From assembly GCF_029892155.1 (NCBI RefSeq), contig NZ_JARZAG010000013.1:124001-188000 (forward strand): a stretch of DNA of 64,000 bases, given 5' to 3'. The notes under the pieces were generated by a model. It saw only the letters and a program-made list of their open reading frames with translations. It had not been told where the DNA came from and ran no database searches. The stretch comes from Kitasatospora sp. GAS204B. Lineage in GTDB: Bacteria; Actinomycetota; Actinomycetes; Streptomycetales; Streptomycetaceae. Of the stretch, positions 36,254 to 45,230 are shown piece after piece (the first letter of the stretch is position 1; every line of letters begins with the position of its first letter). A program made the position numbers and the translations under genes.

Positions 36254-38083
36254 TTACCCCTTCCCGCCGCCTTCCGCCGTGGGCAACGTCGGGGCCGCAC
36301 CGGAGGCGGCGGACCGGGTGTGCCGGCGACGGAAGAGCGAGGGGAGGCTCGGTGCGGTGATGAAGCCCTCGGCGCGGGCGCTGGCGATCCCGATCCGGGG
36401 GATCTCGCTGCTCTTCTCGAAGAGCAGGTAGCGCGGCTCCCAGATCGGCCGGTACTTGGCGTTGGCCCGGTACAGCGACTCGATCTGCCACCAGCGGGAG
36501 AAGAAGCCCAGCACCGCGCGCCACAGTCGCAGCACCGGCCCGGCGCCCAGCCGCGAGCCGCGCTCGAAGACCGAGCGGAACATCGCGAAGTTCAGCGAGA
36601 CCCGCTTGAGGCGCAGTTCGCCCGCGCCCTTCTCCAGCAGTTCGATCACCATGAACTCGATCAGGCCGTTCTCGGTCTCCCGGTCCCGGCGCATCAGGTC
36701 GAGCGAGAGTCCGTTCGAGCCCCAGGGCACGAAGCTCAGCACCGCCCGCGGCTCGCCCTGGCCGTCGTGGCACTCCAGCATCACGCAGCGCCCGTCGGCC
36801 GGGTCGCCGAGCCGGCCCAGCGCCATCGAGAATCCGCGCTCGGTCTGCCCGTCGCGCCAGCGGTCGGCCTTCTCCAGCAGTTCGGCCATCTCGGCCTCGG
36901 GGATGTCCTCGTGCCGGCGGATCCGGACCGTGTAGCCGGCCCGCTTGATCCGGTTGTAGGCCTGCCGGACCCCGCGCATCGCCCGGCCGTCCAGCGAGAA
37001 CTCGTCCAGCTCGACGATCGCCTCGTCGCCCAGCTCCAGAGCGTCCAGGCCGTGCCGGGCGTAGATCACCCCGGCCTCCTCGGAGGCACCCATCACGGCC
37101 GGGGCCCAGGCGTGCTCGCGGGCCTCGGCCAGCCAGGCCTCGATCGCGCCCGGCCAGGCCTCCGGGTCGCCGATCGGGTCGCCGGAGGCCAGCGAGACCC
37201 CGCCGACCACCCGGTAGGTGACCGCCGCCTTGCCGGTCGGCGAGAAGACCACCGCCTTGTCCCGGCGCAGCGCGAAGTAGCCCAGCGAGTCCCGCTCGCC
37301 CTGCTTCTCCAGCAGCGCGCGCAGCTTCTGCTCGTCCTCAGGGGTGAGCAGTTCCTTGCCGCGCGGACTGCGGAACGCGACATAGAGCACCAGCAGGAAG
37401 AGCACCGCGCCCATCGCGTTGATGAAGGCGTTCAGCCAGTTCGGGACGTCGATCACGTCCAGCAGCCGGTCCGAGGGGGTGACCGTGATCATCCGGCCCA
37501 CCGCGTAGCGGAACTCGTCGCCGAAGCTCGCGTCCGACAGCCGGTTGTAGAAACCGACCAGGATCGCCCCGACCAGCCCACCGAGCACCAGCCCGCCGAC
37601 GAAGGTGGCCACCGCGGTCAGCGGGTTGGACCGGTCGCCCTTGGAGGTGAACTCCTTGCGGCCGACCAGCAGGAAGAGCACGAACAGGCCGGTCAGGATG
37701 GTGGAGAAGTAGTTGAAGCCGTGCTTGCTGTAGTGGTCGGCACCCGGCACCGCGATCGCGAGCAGGTAGAGCAGGAAGAAGAACCCGGCGAGCACGAAGT
37801 TGAAGATCCAGGCGGCCCGCTTGCGCCGCCGCATCGCCACCGCGAGGAAGATCGACAGCACCGCCGTGGCCAGGCCCGCGGTCATCAGGTACGGAGTGAA
37901 GTACTGGCCCTCGGAGTGGTGGCGCACCGTGTTGCGAAACGGAGTCAGGACCACCGCCACCACGTTGACCAGCGCGATCAGCCGCAGGTACCAGACCGTA
38001 CCGGCCGCACCGATGGGCCGTAGCCGGGCCAGGAACCCGGACCGCGGCGCGGCCGCCGAGGACGGCTTGGTGGTGGTGGACAC
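36254..38083 (-). CDS. MprF-type phosphatidylglycerol lysyltransferase domain protein
   Basis: A 609-residue membrane enzyme. About six helices in residues 25-235 (TVWYLRLIALVNVVAVVLTP, GLATAVLSIFLAVAMRRRKR) precede a cytosolic GNAT-like DUF2156 domain (about 270-580: GYFALRRDKAVVFSPTGKAA, VVGGVSLASGDPIGDPEAWP, LSFVPWGSNGLSLDLMRRDR, ENGLIEFMVIELLEKGAGEL). It transfers an amino acid from aminoacyl-tRNA to phospholipid, changing surface charge and resistance to cationic peptides. Only a partial flippase is present compared with full-length MprF; the downstream rhomboid-like protein may compensate (inference). Confidence 0.9.
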   Translation of the reverse strand: MSTTTKPSSAAAPRSGFLARLRPIGAAGTVWYLRLIALVNVVAVVLTPFRNTVRHHSEGQYFTPYLMTAGLATAVLSIFLAVAMRRRKRAAWIFNFVLAGFFFLLYLLAIAVPGADHYSKHGFNYFSTILTGLFVLFLLVGRKEFTSKGDRSNPLTAVATFVGGLVLGGLVGAILVGFYNRLSDASFGDEFRYAVGRMITVTPSDRLLDVIDVPNWLNAFINAMGAVLFLLVLYVAFRSPRGKELLTPEDEQKLRALLEKQGERDSLGYFALRRDKAVVFSPTGKAAVTYRVVGGVSLASGDPIGDPEAWPGAIEAWLAEAREHAWAPAVMGASEEAGVIYARHGLDALELGDEAIVELDEFSLDGRAMRGVRQAYNRIKRAGYTVRIRRHEDIPEAEMAELLEKADRWRDGQTERGFSMALGRLGDPADGRCVMLECHDGQGEPRAVLSFVPWGSNGLSLDLMRRDRETENGLIEFMVIELLEKGAGELRLKRVSLNFAMFRSVFERGSRLGAGPVLRLWRAVLGFFSRWWQIESLYRANAKYRPIWEPRYLLFEKSSEIPRIGIASARAEGFITAPSLPSLFRRRHTRSAASGAAPTLPTAEGGGKG

Positions 38084-38267
38084 AGCTTCATTCCAAACGA
38101 TCGGATCCGCAGGCGCATCCGCACTGCTGGTGGAGTGTCATCAATCGTGGCGCAGCCCGCGGCGGATCCGCGTGAACCGGTCAGCCGATTCCCACCCCGC
38201 CGTTCGGCGGGGGTGAGAACCGTCGGAAGCCCTAGGCTCGTCCCCGAGCGAGGAGTGAGGAGGGACC

Positions 38268-38930
38268 GTGACAGCGATCCGCGTGCTGATCGTGGACGAC
38301 GAGCTGCTGGTCCGCTCGGGCCTGGGGATGATCGTCGGTTCCGCCCCGGACCTGGAGCTGGTCGGCGCCTGCAGCGGCGGCGAGGCCGAGGAGCAGGTGA
38401 AACGGCTGCGGCCGCATGTGGTGCTGCTCGACGTCCGGATGCCCGACCTGGACGGGATCTCGGTGCTGCGCCGGCTGCGGGCGCTGCCCGACCCGCCGGC
38501 CGTCTCGATGCTCACCACCTTCGACACCGACGAGTACATCGGCACCGCGCTGCGCGCCGGGGCGGCCGGGTTCCTGCTCAAGGACACCGCCCCGGACCAG
38601 CTGGTGCACGCGGTACGGATCCTGGCGGCCGGCGGCAGCATGCTCTCGCCCGCCGTGACCCGCACGGTGATCGGCGGCTACGTCGAGGGTGGCAGCCCCG
38701 ACGCCGGCGCGCTCGCCCTGGTCCGCTCGCTGACCGGCCGCGAGCTGGACGTGCTGGCGCTGCTCGGTGAGGGGCTGGCGAACGCCGAGATCGCCGAGCG
38801 GCTGTTCCTCGGCACCGGGACGGTCAAGGACCACATCAGCGCGATCCTCGGCAAGCTCGGCGCGGCGAACCGGGTGCAGGCCGCCGTGATCGCACACCGC
38901 GCCGGCCTGGTCCGGCCCGCCGGATCGTGA
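38268..38930 (+). CDS. NarL/LuxR-type response regulator
   Basis: A 220-residue two-domain regulator. Receiver: D10/D11 in VLIVDDELL, phospho-acceptor D55 in LLDVRMPDLDG, conserved lysine in LLKDTAP. C-terminal HTH: LTGRELDVLALLGEGLANAE, IAERLFLGTGTVKDHISAIL. GTG at 38268 follows GGAGGGACC. Its stop overlaps the histidine-kinase start as GTGA, so the pair is translationally coupled. A GC hairpin (38195-38212) lies in the leader. Signal and targets unknown. Confidence 0.95.
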   Translation: MTAIRVLIVDDELLVRSGLGMIVGSAPDLELVGACSGGEAEEQVKRLRPHVVLLDVRMPDLDGISVLRRLRALPDPPAVSMLTTFDTDEYIGTALRAGAAGFLLKDTAPDQLVHAVRILAAGGSMLSPAVTRTVIGGYVEGGSPDAGALALVRSLTGRELDVLALLGEGLANAEIAERLFLGTGTVKDHISAILGKLGAANRVQAAVIAHRAGLVRPAGS

Positions 38931-40144
38931 TCACGCTCGTCGGACGCCGACCGCTCTCCCCCGCCGCCCGCCGCCGCCTGGCCCTGCTGCTCCCGGTCGC
39001 CTACGCACTGCTGGAGAGCTGGTTGCTGGACCGGGACACGGTCTGGTGGAAGAACGCGCTGAACTGCGTGGCGGCGCTCGGCCTGCTGCTGCGCCTGCGC
39101 TGGCCGGCCGTCTCGATGGTGCTGGCGCTGCCCGGCACCTTCTTCACCGAGAGCTGGCTGGCCCCGATGACCGCGCTCTACTCGGTGGCCGCCGACCGGC
39201 GCCGGCTGCCGGTGCCGGTGCTCTGCGCGGCCGCCTTCGGGCTCTGCGACTACTTCACCTGGTCGGTCACCGGGCAGAACTCCGGGGTCGACCCGCTCGC
39301 GCTGACCCAGAGCAACGGCCTGGCCGTGATGCAGTCGGTGCTGCTGGGCACCGCCCCGGTGGCGCTCGGCATGCTGGCCCGCACCCGGCGGGAGCTGACC
39401 CTGCGCCTCGAGCAGCTCACCCTGGGGCAGCGCCGCGAGGCCCGGCTGCTGGCCGAACGGGTGCTGGCCACCGAGCGGGCCAGGCTGGCCCGGGAGATGC
39501 ACGACGTGGTCTCGCACCAGGTCAGCCTGATCAGCGTGCAGGCCGGCGGGCTGCAGGTGTCCACCACCGACCCGGCCGCCGCGCGGACCGCGCAGACCAT
39601 CCGCGAGCTGTCGGTGCGCACCCTGCAGGAACTGCGGCAGATGGTCGGGGTGCTGCGGGCCGCGGGCGGCGCGAGCCTGCCCGGTCCTGGCGGGCCGTCC
39701 GGCCCGCCGCAGGCCCCACAGCCCCGGCTGGCCGATCTGCCGCGGCTGGTCGAGGACAGCGGACTGGTCGCGGGCAACGGACTGCTGATGGACCACGGGC
39801 TGTGCGGCCGCGACGAGCTCGACCCGGACGGGCGCCAGTGGCCCGAGGCCGTCCAGCGGGCCGCCTACCGGACGGTCCAGGAGGCGCTGACCAACATCAG
39901 CAAGCACGCGCCCGGCTCCCAGGTGCGGATCACCGTCAGCGAGCGGGCCGGCCGGCTGCTGGTGGAGGTGCGCAACGGCCCGGCGCCCAGCCGCCCGGAC
40001 CGGGGCGCACCGCTGCCCGGCGGCGGGCACGGGCTCGTCGGGCTGCGCGAGCGGGCCCAGCTGCTGGGCGGGCAGCTGACCGCCGAGCCGACGGCGGACC
40101 GGGGCTTCCTGGTCCGGGCCGTGCTGCCGGCCGGCGGCCGGTAG
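38927..40144 (+). CDS. Sensor histidine kinase (HisKA_3 type)
   Basis: A 405-residue membrane kinase. Four to five helices occupy residues 12-150 with little extracytoplasmic sequence, so it probably senses within the membrane. The dimerisation box ARLAREMHDVVSHQVSLISV carries the phosphorylated histidine; the HATPase part has VQEALTNISKHAPGSQVRIT (N box) and GHGLVGLRERAQLLGGQL (G box). It is coupled to the response regulator by a GTGA overlap and makes a DesK/NarX-like pair of unknown input. Confidence 0.95.
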   Translation: MITLVGRRPLSPAARRRLALLLPVAYALLESWLLDRDTVWWKNALNCVAALGLLLRLRWPAVSMVLALPGTFFTESWLAPMTALYSVAADRRRLPVPVLCAAAFGLCDYFTWSVTGQNSGVDPLALTQSNGLAVMQSVLLGTAPVALGMLARTRRELTLRLEQLTLGQRREARLLAERVLATERARLAREMHDVVSHQVSLISVQAGGLQVSTTDPAAARTAQTIRELSVRTLQELRQMVGVLRAAGGASLPGPGGPSGPPQAPQPRLADLPRLVEDSGLVAGNGLLMDHGLCGRDELDPDGRQWPEAVQRAAYRTVQEALTNISKHAPGSQVRITVSERAGRLLVEVRNGPAPSRPDRGAPLPGGGHGLVGLRERAQLLGGQLTAEPTADRGFLVRAVLPAGGR

Positions 40145-40348
40145 GGGGCGGCCGGTAGGGCCGGACGAGTGCGGTTATCAGCTCGGCTGCTGCGCCGAGC
40201 GGGTGACTACGGGTGACTTGCCGGTGGCGTAACCGTTTCCTGGCCAGTCGAAGCCGAAGAGTAGCGCGAGGGACACTTTCGGTCACCGACGATCAGGAGT
40301 GCTCCCCGTCTGCCCCTGTTCTATCCGGCAAGGAATGGAGACACCCCC

Positions 40349-40594
40349 ATGAAGGACTTCCGCAGGGCCCTCGGCCTGGCCTGCGCCGCCGGTGCGCTGG
40401 TGCTGGCCGGCGCCGGCGTCGCTTCGGCCGACAACTCCGCGACCGCGACCGGTGTGGCGGTCGGCTCGCCCGGCATCCTGTCCGGCAACGTCATCCAGGT
40501 TCCGGTCAACATCCCGATCAACCTCTGTGGCAACAGCATCGACGTGATCGGCCTGCTGAACCCGGCCATCGGGAACACCTGCACCAACGGCTGA
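40349..40594 (+). CDS. Short chaplin (hydrophobic aerial-hypha coat protein)
   Basis: An 81-residue secreted protein. Signal peptide (about 1-27, ALGLACAAGALVLAGAGVAS, ending near ASAD) and one chaplin domain: VGSPGILSGNVIQVPVNIPI, then LCGNSIDVIGLLNPAIGNTC with the two conserved cysteines C60 and C78 that form a disulfide. Short chaplins polymerise into amyloid on aerial hyphae and spores, lowering surface tension. There is no LAXTG anchor here; long chaplins elsewhere would be anchored by the sortases at 56-58 kb. AGGAATGGAGAC-type ribosome region precedes the ATG. Confidence 0.96.
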   Translation: MKDFRRALGLACAAGALVLAGAGVASADNSATATGVAVGSPGILSGNVIQVPVNIPINLCGNSIDVIGLLNPAIGNTCTNG

Positions 40595-40623
40595 CACAGC
40601 CCCGTCCCGGCCGGTCCCGCCAG

Positions 40624-41451
40624 CTAGGCGGGGCCGGCCGTCGGCGTTCCGGCACCGGCCGGCCGCAGCTGACGCAGCGTCCAGCCGCGCCCCGCCGGGT
40701 CCAGCTCGCGGGTCGCGGCGGTGAAGAGCTCGGCGGCCCGGCGGTAGGAGAGCCGCCCGCGCCCGGTCAGCGGGCAGCGGTCGGCGGCGGGGACGGACCC
40801 CGGCACCCGACGATCGGTCAGCAGCAGCGGCCCACCGGCCCGGCTGACCAGCAGCAGCGGCAGCAGCCGGGCGGCACCCGGGCCCCAGCGCAGATCGGCC
40901 GCCCGACCCCGGCCGCGCCGCCCCGAGACGTCGATGTCGTCGACGTCCAGTGCCAGCACCCGCTCGATCGCGGCCCCGGACTCGTGCACCAGATGCCAGC
41001 AGACCTGGTCGCGCAGCGGCGCGGGCAGCGCCAGCACCGCGGCGACCTGAGCCACCGTCAACGGCTCGGGGCCCGCCCCGGGCGCCACCACCGGCACCAG
41101 GCCGGCCGTCGGATCGGTGCGCAGCCAGCCCTGTGCCCGCCACCACCGGACGGCACCGCGCAGCGCCGACAGCTCCCGGTCCGCGGTGCGCCGGGCGGCA
41201 CCGCCCTCGACGAGGTGCGCCCGCAGCCGGTCGGCAGCGTGCGGCTGGTCCAGCACCGCCAGCGGCAGCACCGGCGGCACCGCCCGCCGCCGCCCTGCCC
41301 CGCCGGGCGCCGGGCGGTCGGCCAACGCCCAGGCCCAGGTGACCAGCGCGATCCGGTAGATCCGACGGGATCCGGCACTCAACGGGGCGGCCGTCAGATA
41401 ACGCTCGACGGCGACCGCGTATTCGACCGGTTCCCGCAGTAAATCACTCAC
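40624..41451 (-). CDS. Degenerate tyrosine recombinase-like protein
   Basis: A 275-residue protein from a GTG behind GGGAGAACAGG. The N-terminal SAM-like core-binding domain is seen (YLTAAPLSAGSRRIYRIALV, ADRELSALRGAVRWWRAQGW). In the catalytic part the box-I arginine position reads ESGAAIERVLALDVDDID, lacking the usual GLRxSE arginine; box II reads WTLRQLRPAG without the histidine of HxLRH, and no C-terminal nucleophilic tyrosine follows before the stop. It therefore probably binds DNA but cannot recombine it. It diverges from an MFS gene and faces the chaplin. Confidence 0.75.
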   Translation of the reverse strand: MSDLLREPVEYAVAVERYLTAAPLSAGSRRIYRIALVTWAWALADRPAPGGAGRRRAVPPVLPLAVLDQPHAADRLRAHLVEGGAARRTADRELSALRGAVRWWRAQGWLRTDPTAGLVPVVAPGAGPEPLTVAQVAAVLALPAPLRDQVCWHLVHESGAAIERVLALDVDDIDVSGRRGRGRAADLRWGPGAARLLPLLLVSRAGGPLLLTDRRVPGSVPAADRCPLTGRGRLSYRRAAELFTAATRELDPAGRGWTLRQLRPAGAGTPTAGPA

Positions 41452-41577
41452 CCTGTTCTCCCGGTTTCCGCAGTTCAGCGCGGATTTACTGCGCCATTCC
41501 CAGGCTACTCGGAAATTGACTCCCGATCACTCAATTACGCTTGCCTGACCGCTCTTCTGACGGGCACTCTGCTCTTC

Positions 41578-42798
41578 ATGACGACCGCTCTCGACGGGCG
41601 CCGCGGACTCCTGCGCCCATTTCCCGAGGACCGTGAATTCCGCCGCTTCTTCCCCGGCTACGCCGTCTCCCTCTTCGGCTCCGCGATGGCGCCGATCGCG
41701 CTCGCCTTCGCGGTGCTGCGCACCGCCGGCGGCGCGGGCGCGCTCGGCCTGGTGCTGGCGGCCCGGGTCCTGCCGCTGGTGCTGGTCCTGCTGGCCGGCG
41801 GGGTGGCCGCCGACCGGCTGGGCAGCCGCCGGGTGATGCTCGCCGCCGACCTGCTGCGCTGCCTCTCCCAGGGCACCTTCGCGGTACTGCTGCTGACCGG
41901 CCGGCCGCCCCTGTGGGCGGTGCTCGCGCTGGTCGCCGTCGGCAGTGCGGGCGAGGCGGTGTTCAGCCCCGCGCTGAGCGCACTGATCCCCCGGCTCACC
42001 CCGGCCGACCAGCTCTCCGAGGCCAACACCCTGCTCACGCTGGCCCGGTCCACCGCCACCGTGGCCGGCCCCGCGCTGGCCGGGCTGCTCACCGCCGCCG
42101 CGGGGCCCGGCGCGGTACTGGCCCTGGACGCGGCCAGCTTCGCGGTCAGCGTGCTGGCGCTGGCCCGCCTGACGGTACGGGCACCGGTCGCTGCGCCGGG
42201 CCCGTCCCTGCTGGCCGACCTGCGCGTTGGCTGGAGCGAGTTCCGCTCCCGCAGCTGGCTCTGGACCACCTGCGGGCACTTCGGCCTCTTCAACCTCCTG
42301 GTCTGGGCGCCGTTCCTGGTGCTCGGCCCGGCCACCGCCGCGCAGCGGCTGGGCGGCGCGCGTTCCTGGGGCCTGGTGCTCGGCGCCTACGGCGCCGGCT
42401 CGGTGCTCGGCGCGCTCGCCCTGCTCGGCCGCCGCCCCAGGCGTCCGGTCCTGGTGGCCACCATCGCCACCGTCGGCTGGGCGGCGGCCCCGGCGGCCCT
42501 GGCGCTGGGCGCCGCGCTGCCCTGGGTCTGCGCGGGCGCGGCGGTCGGCGGAGTGGGCGAGGCGGTCAACGCGACCTTCTTCAGCACCGCCGAGCAGCGC
42601 CTGATCCCGCCCGAGGCGCGGGCCAGGGTGGCTTCCTACACCAGCCTGGGTGCCTTCGCGCTCGGCCCGCTCGGCCTGGCCGCCGCAGGCCCGGCGGCCG
42701 CGCTGCTGGGCAGCAGGACGGTCTTCGGTTTCGGCGCGCTCTGGCTGCTGGCGGCCACCGCAACCGTGCTCACCGTTCCTTCGGTACGCCGCAACTGA
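41578..42798 (+). CDS. MFS transporter
   Basis: A 406-residue, 12-helix permease of the MFS_3/enterobactin-exporter type. RFFPGYAVSLFGSAMAPIAL opens helix 1; LAGGVAADRLGSRRVMLAAD is the loop 2-3 motif A; STATVAGPALAGLLTAAAGP gives helix 5. Such transporters export drugs or siderophores; the substrate cannot be told. No obvious ribosome site precedes the ATG, so it may be leaderless. Its last 29 bases overlap the convergent hydrolase gene. Confidence 0.92.
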   Translation: MTTALDGRRGLLRPFPEDREFRRFFPGYAVSLFGSAMAPIALAFAVLRTAGGAGALGLVLAARVLPLVLVLLAGGVAADRLGSRRVMLAADLLRCLSQGTFAVLLLTGRPPLWAVLALVAVGSAGEAVFSPALSALIPRLTPADQLSEANTLLTLARSTATVAGPALAGLLTAAAGPGAVLALDAASFAVSVLALARLTVRAPVAAPGPSLLADLRVGWSEFRSRSWLWTTCGHFGLFNLLVWAPFLVLGPATAAQRLGGARSWGLVLGAYGAGSVLGALALLGRRPRRPVLVATIATVGWAAAPAALALGAALPWVCAGAAVGGVGEAVNATFFSTAEQRLIPPEARARVASYTSLGAFALGPLGLAAAGPAAALLGSRTVFGFGALWLLAATATVLTVPSVRRN

Positions 42799-43573
42799 CG
42801 CCCCGTCGGCCGCGTGGCAGCGCGATCCGCAGACCGGCCCGGTCCGAGCCGCGCACCGCGAAGGCCCGGGTCACCTCGTCCGGCGCCGGGCCGACGCCGA
42901 GCAGCGCGGCGCTCAGCCCGGCCGCCGCCAGGTGCCAGTCGCGCGAGCGGCGCAGCATCGCGTGGTCGGCCCCGGCCACCTCGAAACCGGCCACCCGGGC
43001 GCCGGCCGCCCTGGCCCGGGCCGCGAAGTCCCGGGTCTCGGCGGGGTCGGTGACCTTGTCGCGGTCCCCGTGCAGGGTCACCAGGGCGCGACCGGCCAGC
43101 TGCTCGGCCGCCTCCTGCGGCGGGCACCAGGGCGCCAGCGCCACGACCCCGGTGACCGCCGGGTGACCGGCGCAGCGCAGCGCGGCCCGCCCGCCCATCG
43201 AATGCCCCAGCAGCACCACCGGCACCGGCCCCAGCTCGGCCACCACCGCGTCCAACGCCTCGACGACATCGCGCGCCGGGTCCGCCCGCTCCGCGTTCCA
43301 GCCCCGATACCGGTAGCGCACCAGCCCCACCGCGACGTCGGCCCCCGCCGTGGCCCTGGCCAACGGTCCGACGAACCCGCGCATCCGCACCGCCGCCGGC
43401 TGCCACGGTCGGGCCGGCGCCGTACTGGCCACCTGACCGCCGTGCAGCACCAGCACCACCCCGCGCGCCCCCGCCGGCCCCACCCGCCACCGCACCGCTC
43501 GCACCACGCGCACCACTCCCGTCCAGCCCGAACCGATCGGTTCCGACCCACGATCACCCAAGGCCGCCGCCAA
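42770..43573 (-). CDS. Alpha/beta hydrolase
   Basis: A 267-residue serine hydrolase fold: GVVLVLHGGQVAST (oxyanion strand), VVLLGHSMGGRAALRCAGHP (nucleophile elbow GHSMGG), VTLHGDRDKVTDPAETRDFA (acid) and GADHAMLRRSRDWH (histidine). The full triad is present, so probably an active esterase or related enzyme. The C-terminus (GRRGVSCGVPKER) overlaps the MFS gene end by 29 bases. No clear ribosome site decides between the ATG at 43573 and a downstream GTG. Confidence 0.88.
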   Translation of the reverse strand: MAAALGDRGSEPIGSGWTGVVRVVRAVRWRVGPAGARGVVLVLHGGQVASTAPARPWQPAAVRMRGFVGPLARATAGADVAVGLVRYRYRGWNAERADPARDVVEALDAVVAELGPVPVVLLGHSMGGRAALRCAGHPAVTGVVALAPWCPPQEAAEQLAGRALVTLHGDRDKVTDPAETRDFAARARAAGARVAGFEVAGADHAMLRRSRDWHLAAAGLSAALLGVGPAPDEVTRAFAVRGSDRAGLRIALPRGRRGVSCGVPKER

Positions 43574-43690
43574 CTGCCGATACTTTCGATCAACTATCGC
43601 TCAACAGCGGTCAGTAGATCGTCCGGGCCCGACCGACTCCCTACTCTCGGGAGTGGCTCGGGAGTATCCGAACGACCCGTGGAGGCAGCG

Positions 43691-44068
43691 ATGACCGGTG
43701 TGGAGATTGCCCTCAAGGAGGCCCTGGCGATCGAGGGCGCCATCGGCGCGGCCCTGGTGGACCTCGGTAGCGGGATGGCCCTGGGCACCCTGGGCCAGGC
43801 GGCCGATCTCGACCTGACCCTCGCGGCGGCCGGCAGCACCGACGTGGTGCGGGCCACCCTGCGCTCCGCGGAGCTGCAGGGAAAGGCGGGCGGCGAGGCG
43901 ATGGAGGACATCCTCACCACCCTGACCCACCAGTACCACCTGGTCCGCCCGCTCACCGGAGCCGGCGGCCAGGGCCTCTTCTTCTACCTGGTGCTGGACC
44001 GGGCCCGGGCCAACCTGGCGATGGCCCGCCATCACATCCGCCGGATCGAGAGCGAGCTGACCATCTGA
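43691..44068 (+). CDS. Roadblock/LC7-like protein
   Basis: A 125-residue protein, ATG at 43691 after GTGGAGGCAGC (MTGVEIALKEALAIEGAIGA). ALVDLGSGMALGTLGQ, DLTLAAAGSTDVVRATLRSA, MEDILTTLTHQYHLVRPL and LFFYLVLDRARANLAMARHH follow the Roadblock/MglB pattern of a small mixed fold that regulates GTPases or organises filaments. Streptomyces conserve such proteins, some in conservon operons, but here no GTPase or DUF742 gene is adjacent. The frame is open far upstream, but that part is antisense to the hydrolase. Confidence 0.8.
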   Translation: MTGVEIALKEALAIEGAIGAALVDLGSGMALGTLGQAADLDLTLAAAGSTDVVRATLRSAELQGKAGGEAMEDILTTLTHQYHLVRPLTGAGGQGLFFYLVLDRARANLAMARHHIRRIESELTI

Positions 44069-44104
44069 CAAACGGCCACCAACCAGGCCGGCCGAGCAAC
44101 CGGG

Positions 44105-44479
44105 TCAGCCGAGCAACCGGGCCAGTTCCGCCCCGAGGTACGCGGCACCGACGCCGCCCAGCAGCGAAAGGCCGACATTGGCCGCCGCGTACCGCCGGGC
44201 CCCGCTCTCGACCAGTCGCAGCGTCTCGTAGCCGAACGTCGAGTAGGTGGTCAGCGCCCCGCAGAACCCGGTGCCGACCAGCAACTGCCAGTGCGACGAG
44301 GCGGCCCCCGCCAGCACCGCGCCGGTCACCAGGCCCAGTACCAGGGTGCCGAACAGGTTCACCGCGAAGGTCCCCCACGGGAACACCGAGTCGTGCCTGG
44401 CCTGCACCGCACGGTCCGTCAGATACCGCGCCGGTGCCCCCACCAGCGCCCCGATCGCCACCAGCAGGTATCCGCTCAC
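44105..44479 (-). CDS. crcB: Fluoride channel CrcB (second subunit gene)
   Basis: A 124-residue, four-helix Fluc channel protein. GYLLVAIGALVGAPARYLTD, FPWGTFAVNLFGTLVLGLVT (with the central asparagine) and GTGFCGALTTYSTFGYETLR (with the TTYSTF phenylalanine-box) are family signatures. It overlaps the DUF190 start by 4 bases and is the last of a coupled four-gene run that has another crcB. Dual-gene Flucs form heterodimers that expel fluoride. Confidence 0.95.
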   Translation of the reverse strand: MSGYLLVAIGALVGAPARYLTDRAVQARHDSVFPWGTFAVNLFGTLVLGLVTGAVLAGAASSHWQLLVGTGFCGALTTYSTFGYETLRLVESGARRYAAANVGLSLLGGVGAAYLGAELARLLG

Positions 44480-44808
44480 CGCGGCGGCTCCCCGAACCGG
44501 ACCACCTCGACCGGCTCCACCGTCACCAGCCCCCGGGTCACCAGGCCGGCCAGCTTCGGCAGGAAGGCCCGCACCCGCTCCTCCTCGTCCACGATCACCA
44601 CGGCCACCGGCAGGTCCTCGCTCATCGACAGCAACCGCGCCGAGTGCACCGTACGGGACGCCCCGAAGCCCTCCACCCCGTGGAAGACCGAGGCCCCGGC
44701 CAGCCCGGCCGCGTGCGCCCGGTGCACGATCTCGGTGGCCACCGGCCGGTGGTGCCAGGTGTCGGTGTCACCGACGATCACCGTCAGCCGCAGCGTCGGC
44801 CCGTTCAT
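44476..44808 (-). CDS. DUF190 (PII-like) protein
   Basis: A 110-residue ferredoxin-fold protein: LRLTVIVGDTDTWHHRPVAT, EIVHRAHAAGLAGASVFHGV, GFGASRTVHSARLLSMSEDL, PVAVVIVDEEERVRAFLPKL. This is the DUF190 pattern, a PII-like nucleotide-sensing family that often sits beside crcB. ATG at 44808 overlaps the upstream crcB stop and its own stop overlaps the next crcB start, both as ATGA. It probably modulates fluoride export (inference). Confidence 0.93.
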   Translation of the reverse strand: MNGPTLRLTVIVGDTDTWHHRPVATEIVHRAHAAGLAGASVFHGVEGFGASRTVHSARLLSMSEDLPVAVVIVDEEERVRAFLPKLAGLVTRGLVTVEPVEVVRFGEPPR

Positions 44809-45230
44809 CGCGTCCGCCCGGCGCGGGCCAGCACCCGCCGCGTCGCTCCGGCCCCGCCGGCCACCGCCACCATCGCCGCCACCAGGGTGAGCGCCAGGTA
44901 GCCGAACGCCGTGCCCGCCTCGCCCCTGGCCAACAGCCGCTGGATGTCCACGCAGTAGGTGGAGAACGTGGTGAACCCGCCCAGCACGCCGGTCCCGAAG
45001 AACGGGCGGACCAACCGGTGCGCCGGGCGCCCCTCGGTGATCGCCACCAGGAAGGCCCCGATCACCAGGCACCCCAACACGTTGATCAGCAGTGTGGTCC
45101 ACGGGAAGCAGCCGGCCGCCGTCGGCCACAGCCGCCCCGCCTCGTACCGGGCCTCGGCCCCGAGCACGCCGCCGACCGCGACCACCGCGACGGCGTCCAG
45201 CGGCAGTTCCCGCGGCCCCCGCCCGCTCAC
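44805..45230 (-). CDS. crcB: Fluoride channel CrcB (first subunit gene)
   Basis: A 141-residue four-helix Fluc protein from the GTG at 45230, which overlaps the MOSC stop as GTGA. VAVGGVLGAEARYEAGRLWP, FPWTTLLINVLGCLVIGAFL and GTGVLGGFTTFSTYCVDIQR give the family motifs including the FTTFSTY box. Together with the crcB at 44105 it would form a heterodimeric fluoride exporter. I looked for a fluoride riboswitch upstream and saw none. Confidence 0.95.
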   Translation of the reverse strand: MSGRGPRELPLDAVAVVAVGGVLGAEARYEAGRLWPTAAGCFPWTTLLINVLGCLVIGAFLVAITEGRPAHRLVRPFFGTGVLGGFTTFSTYCVDIQRLLARGEAGTAFGYLALTLVAAMVAVAGGAGATRRVLARAGRTR

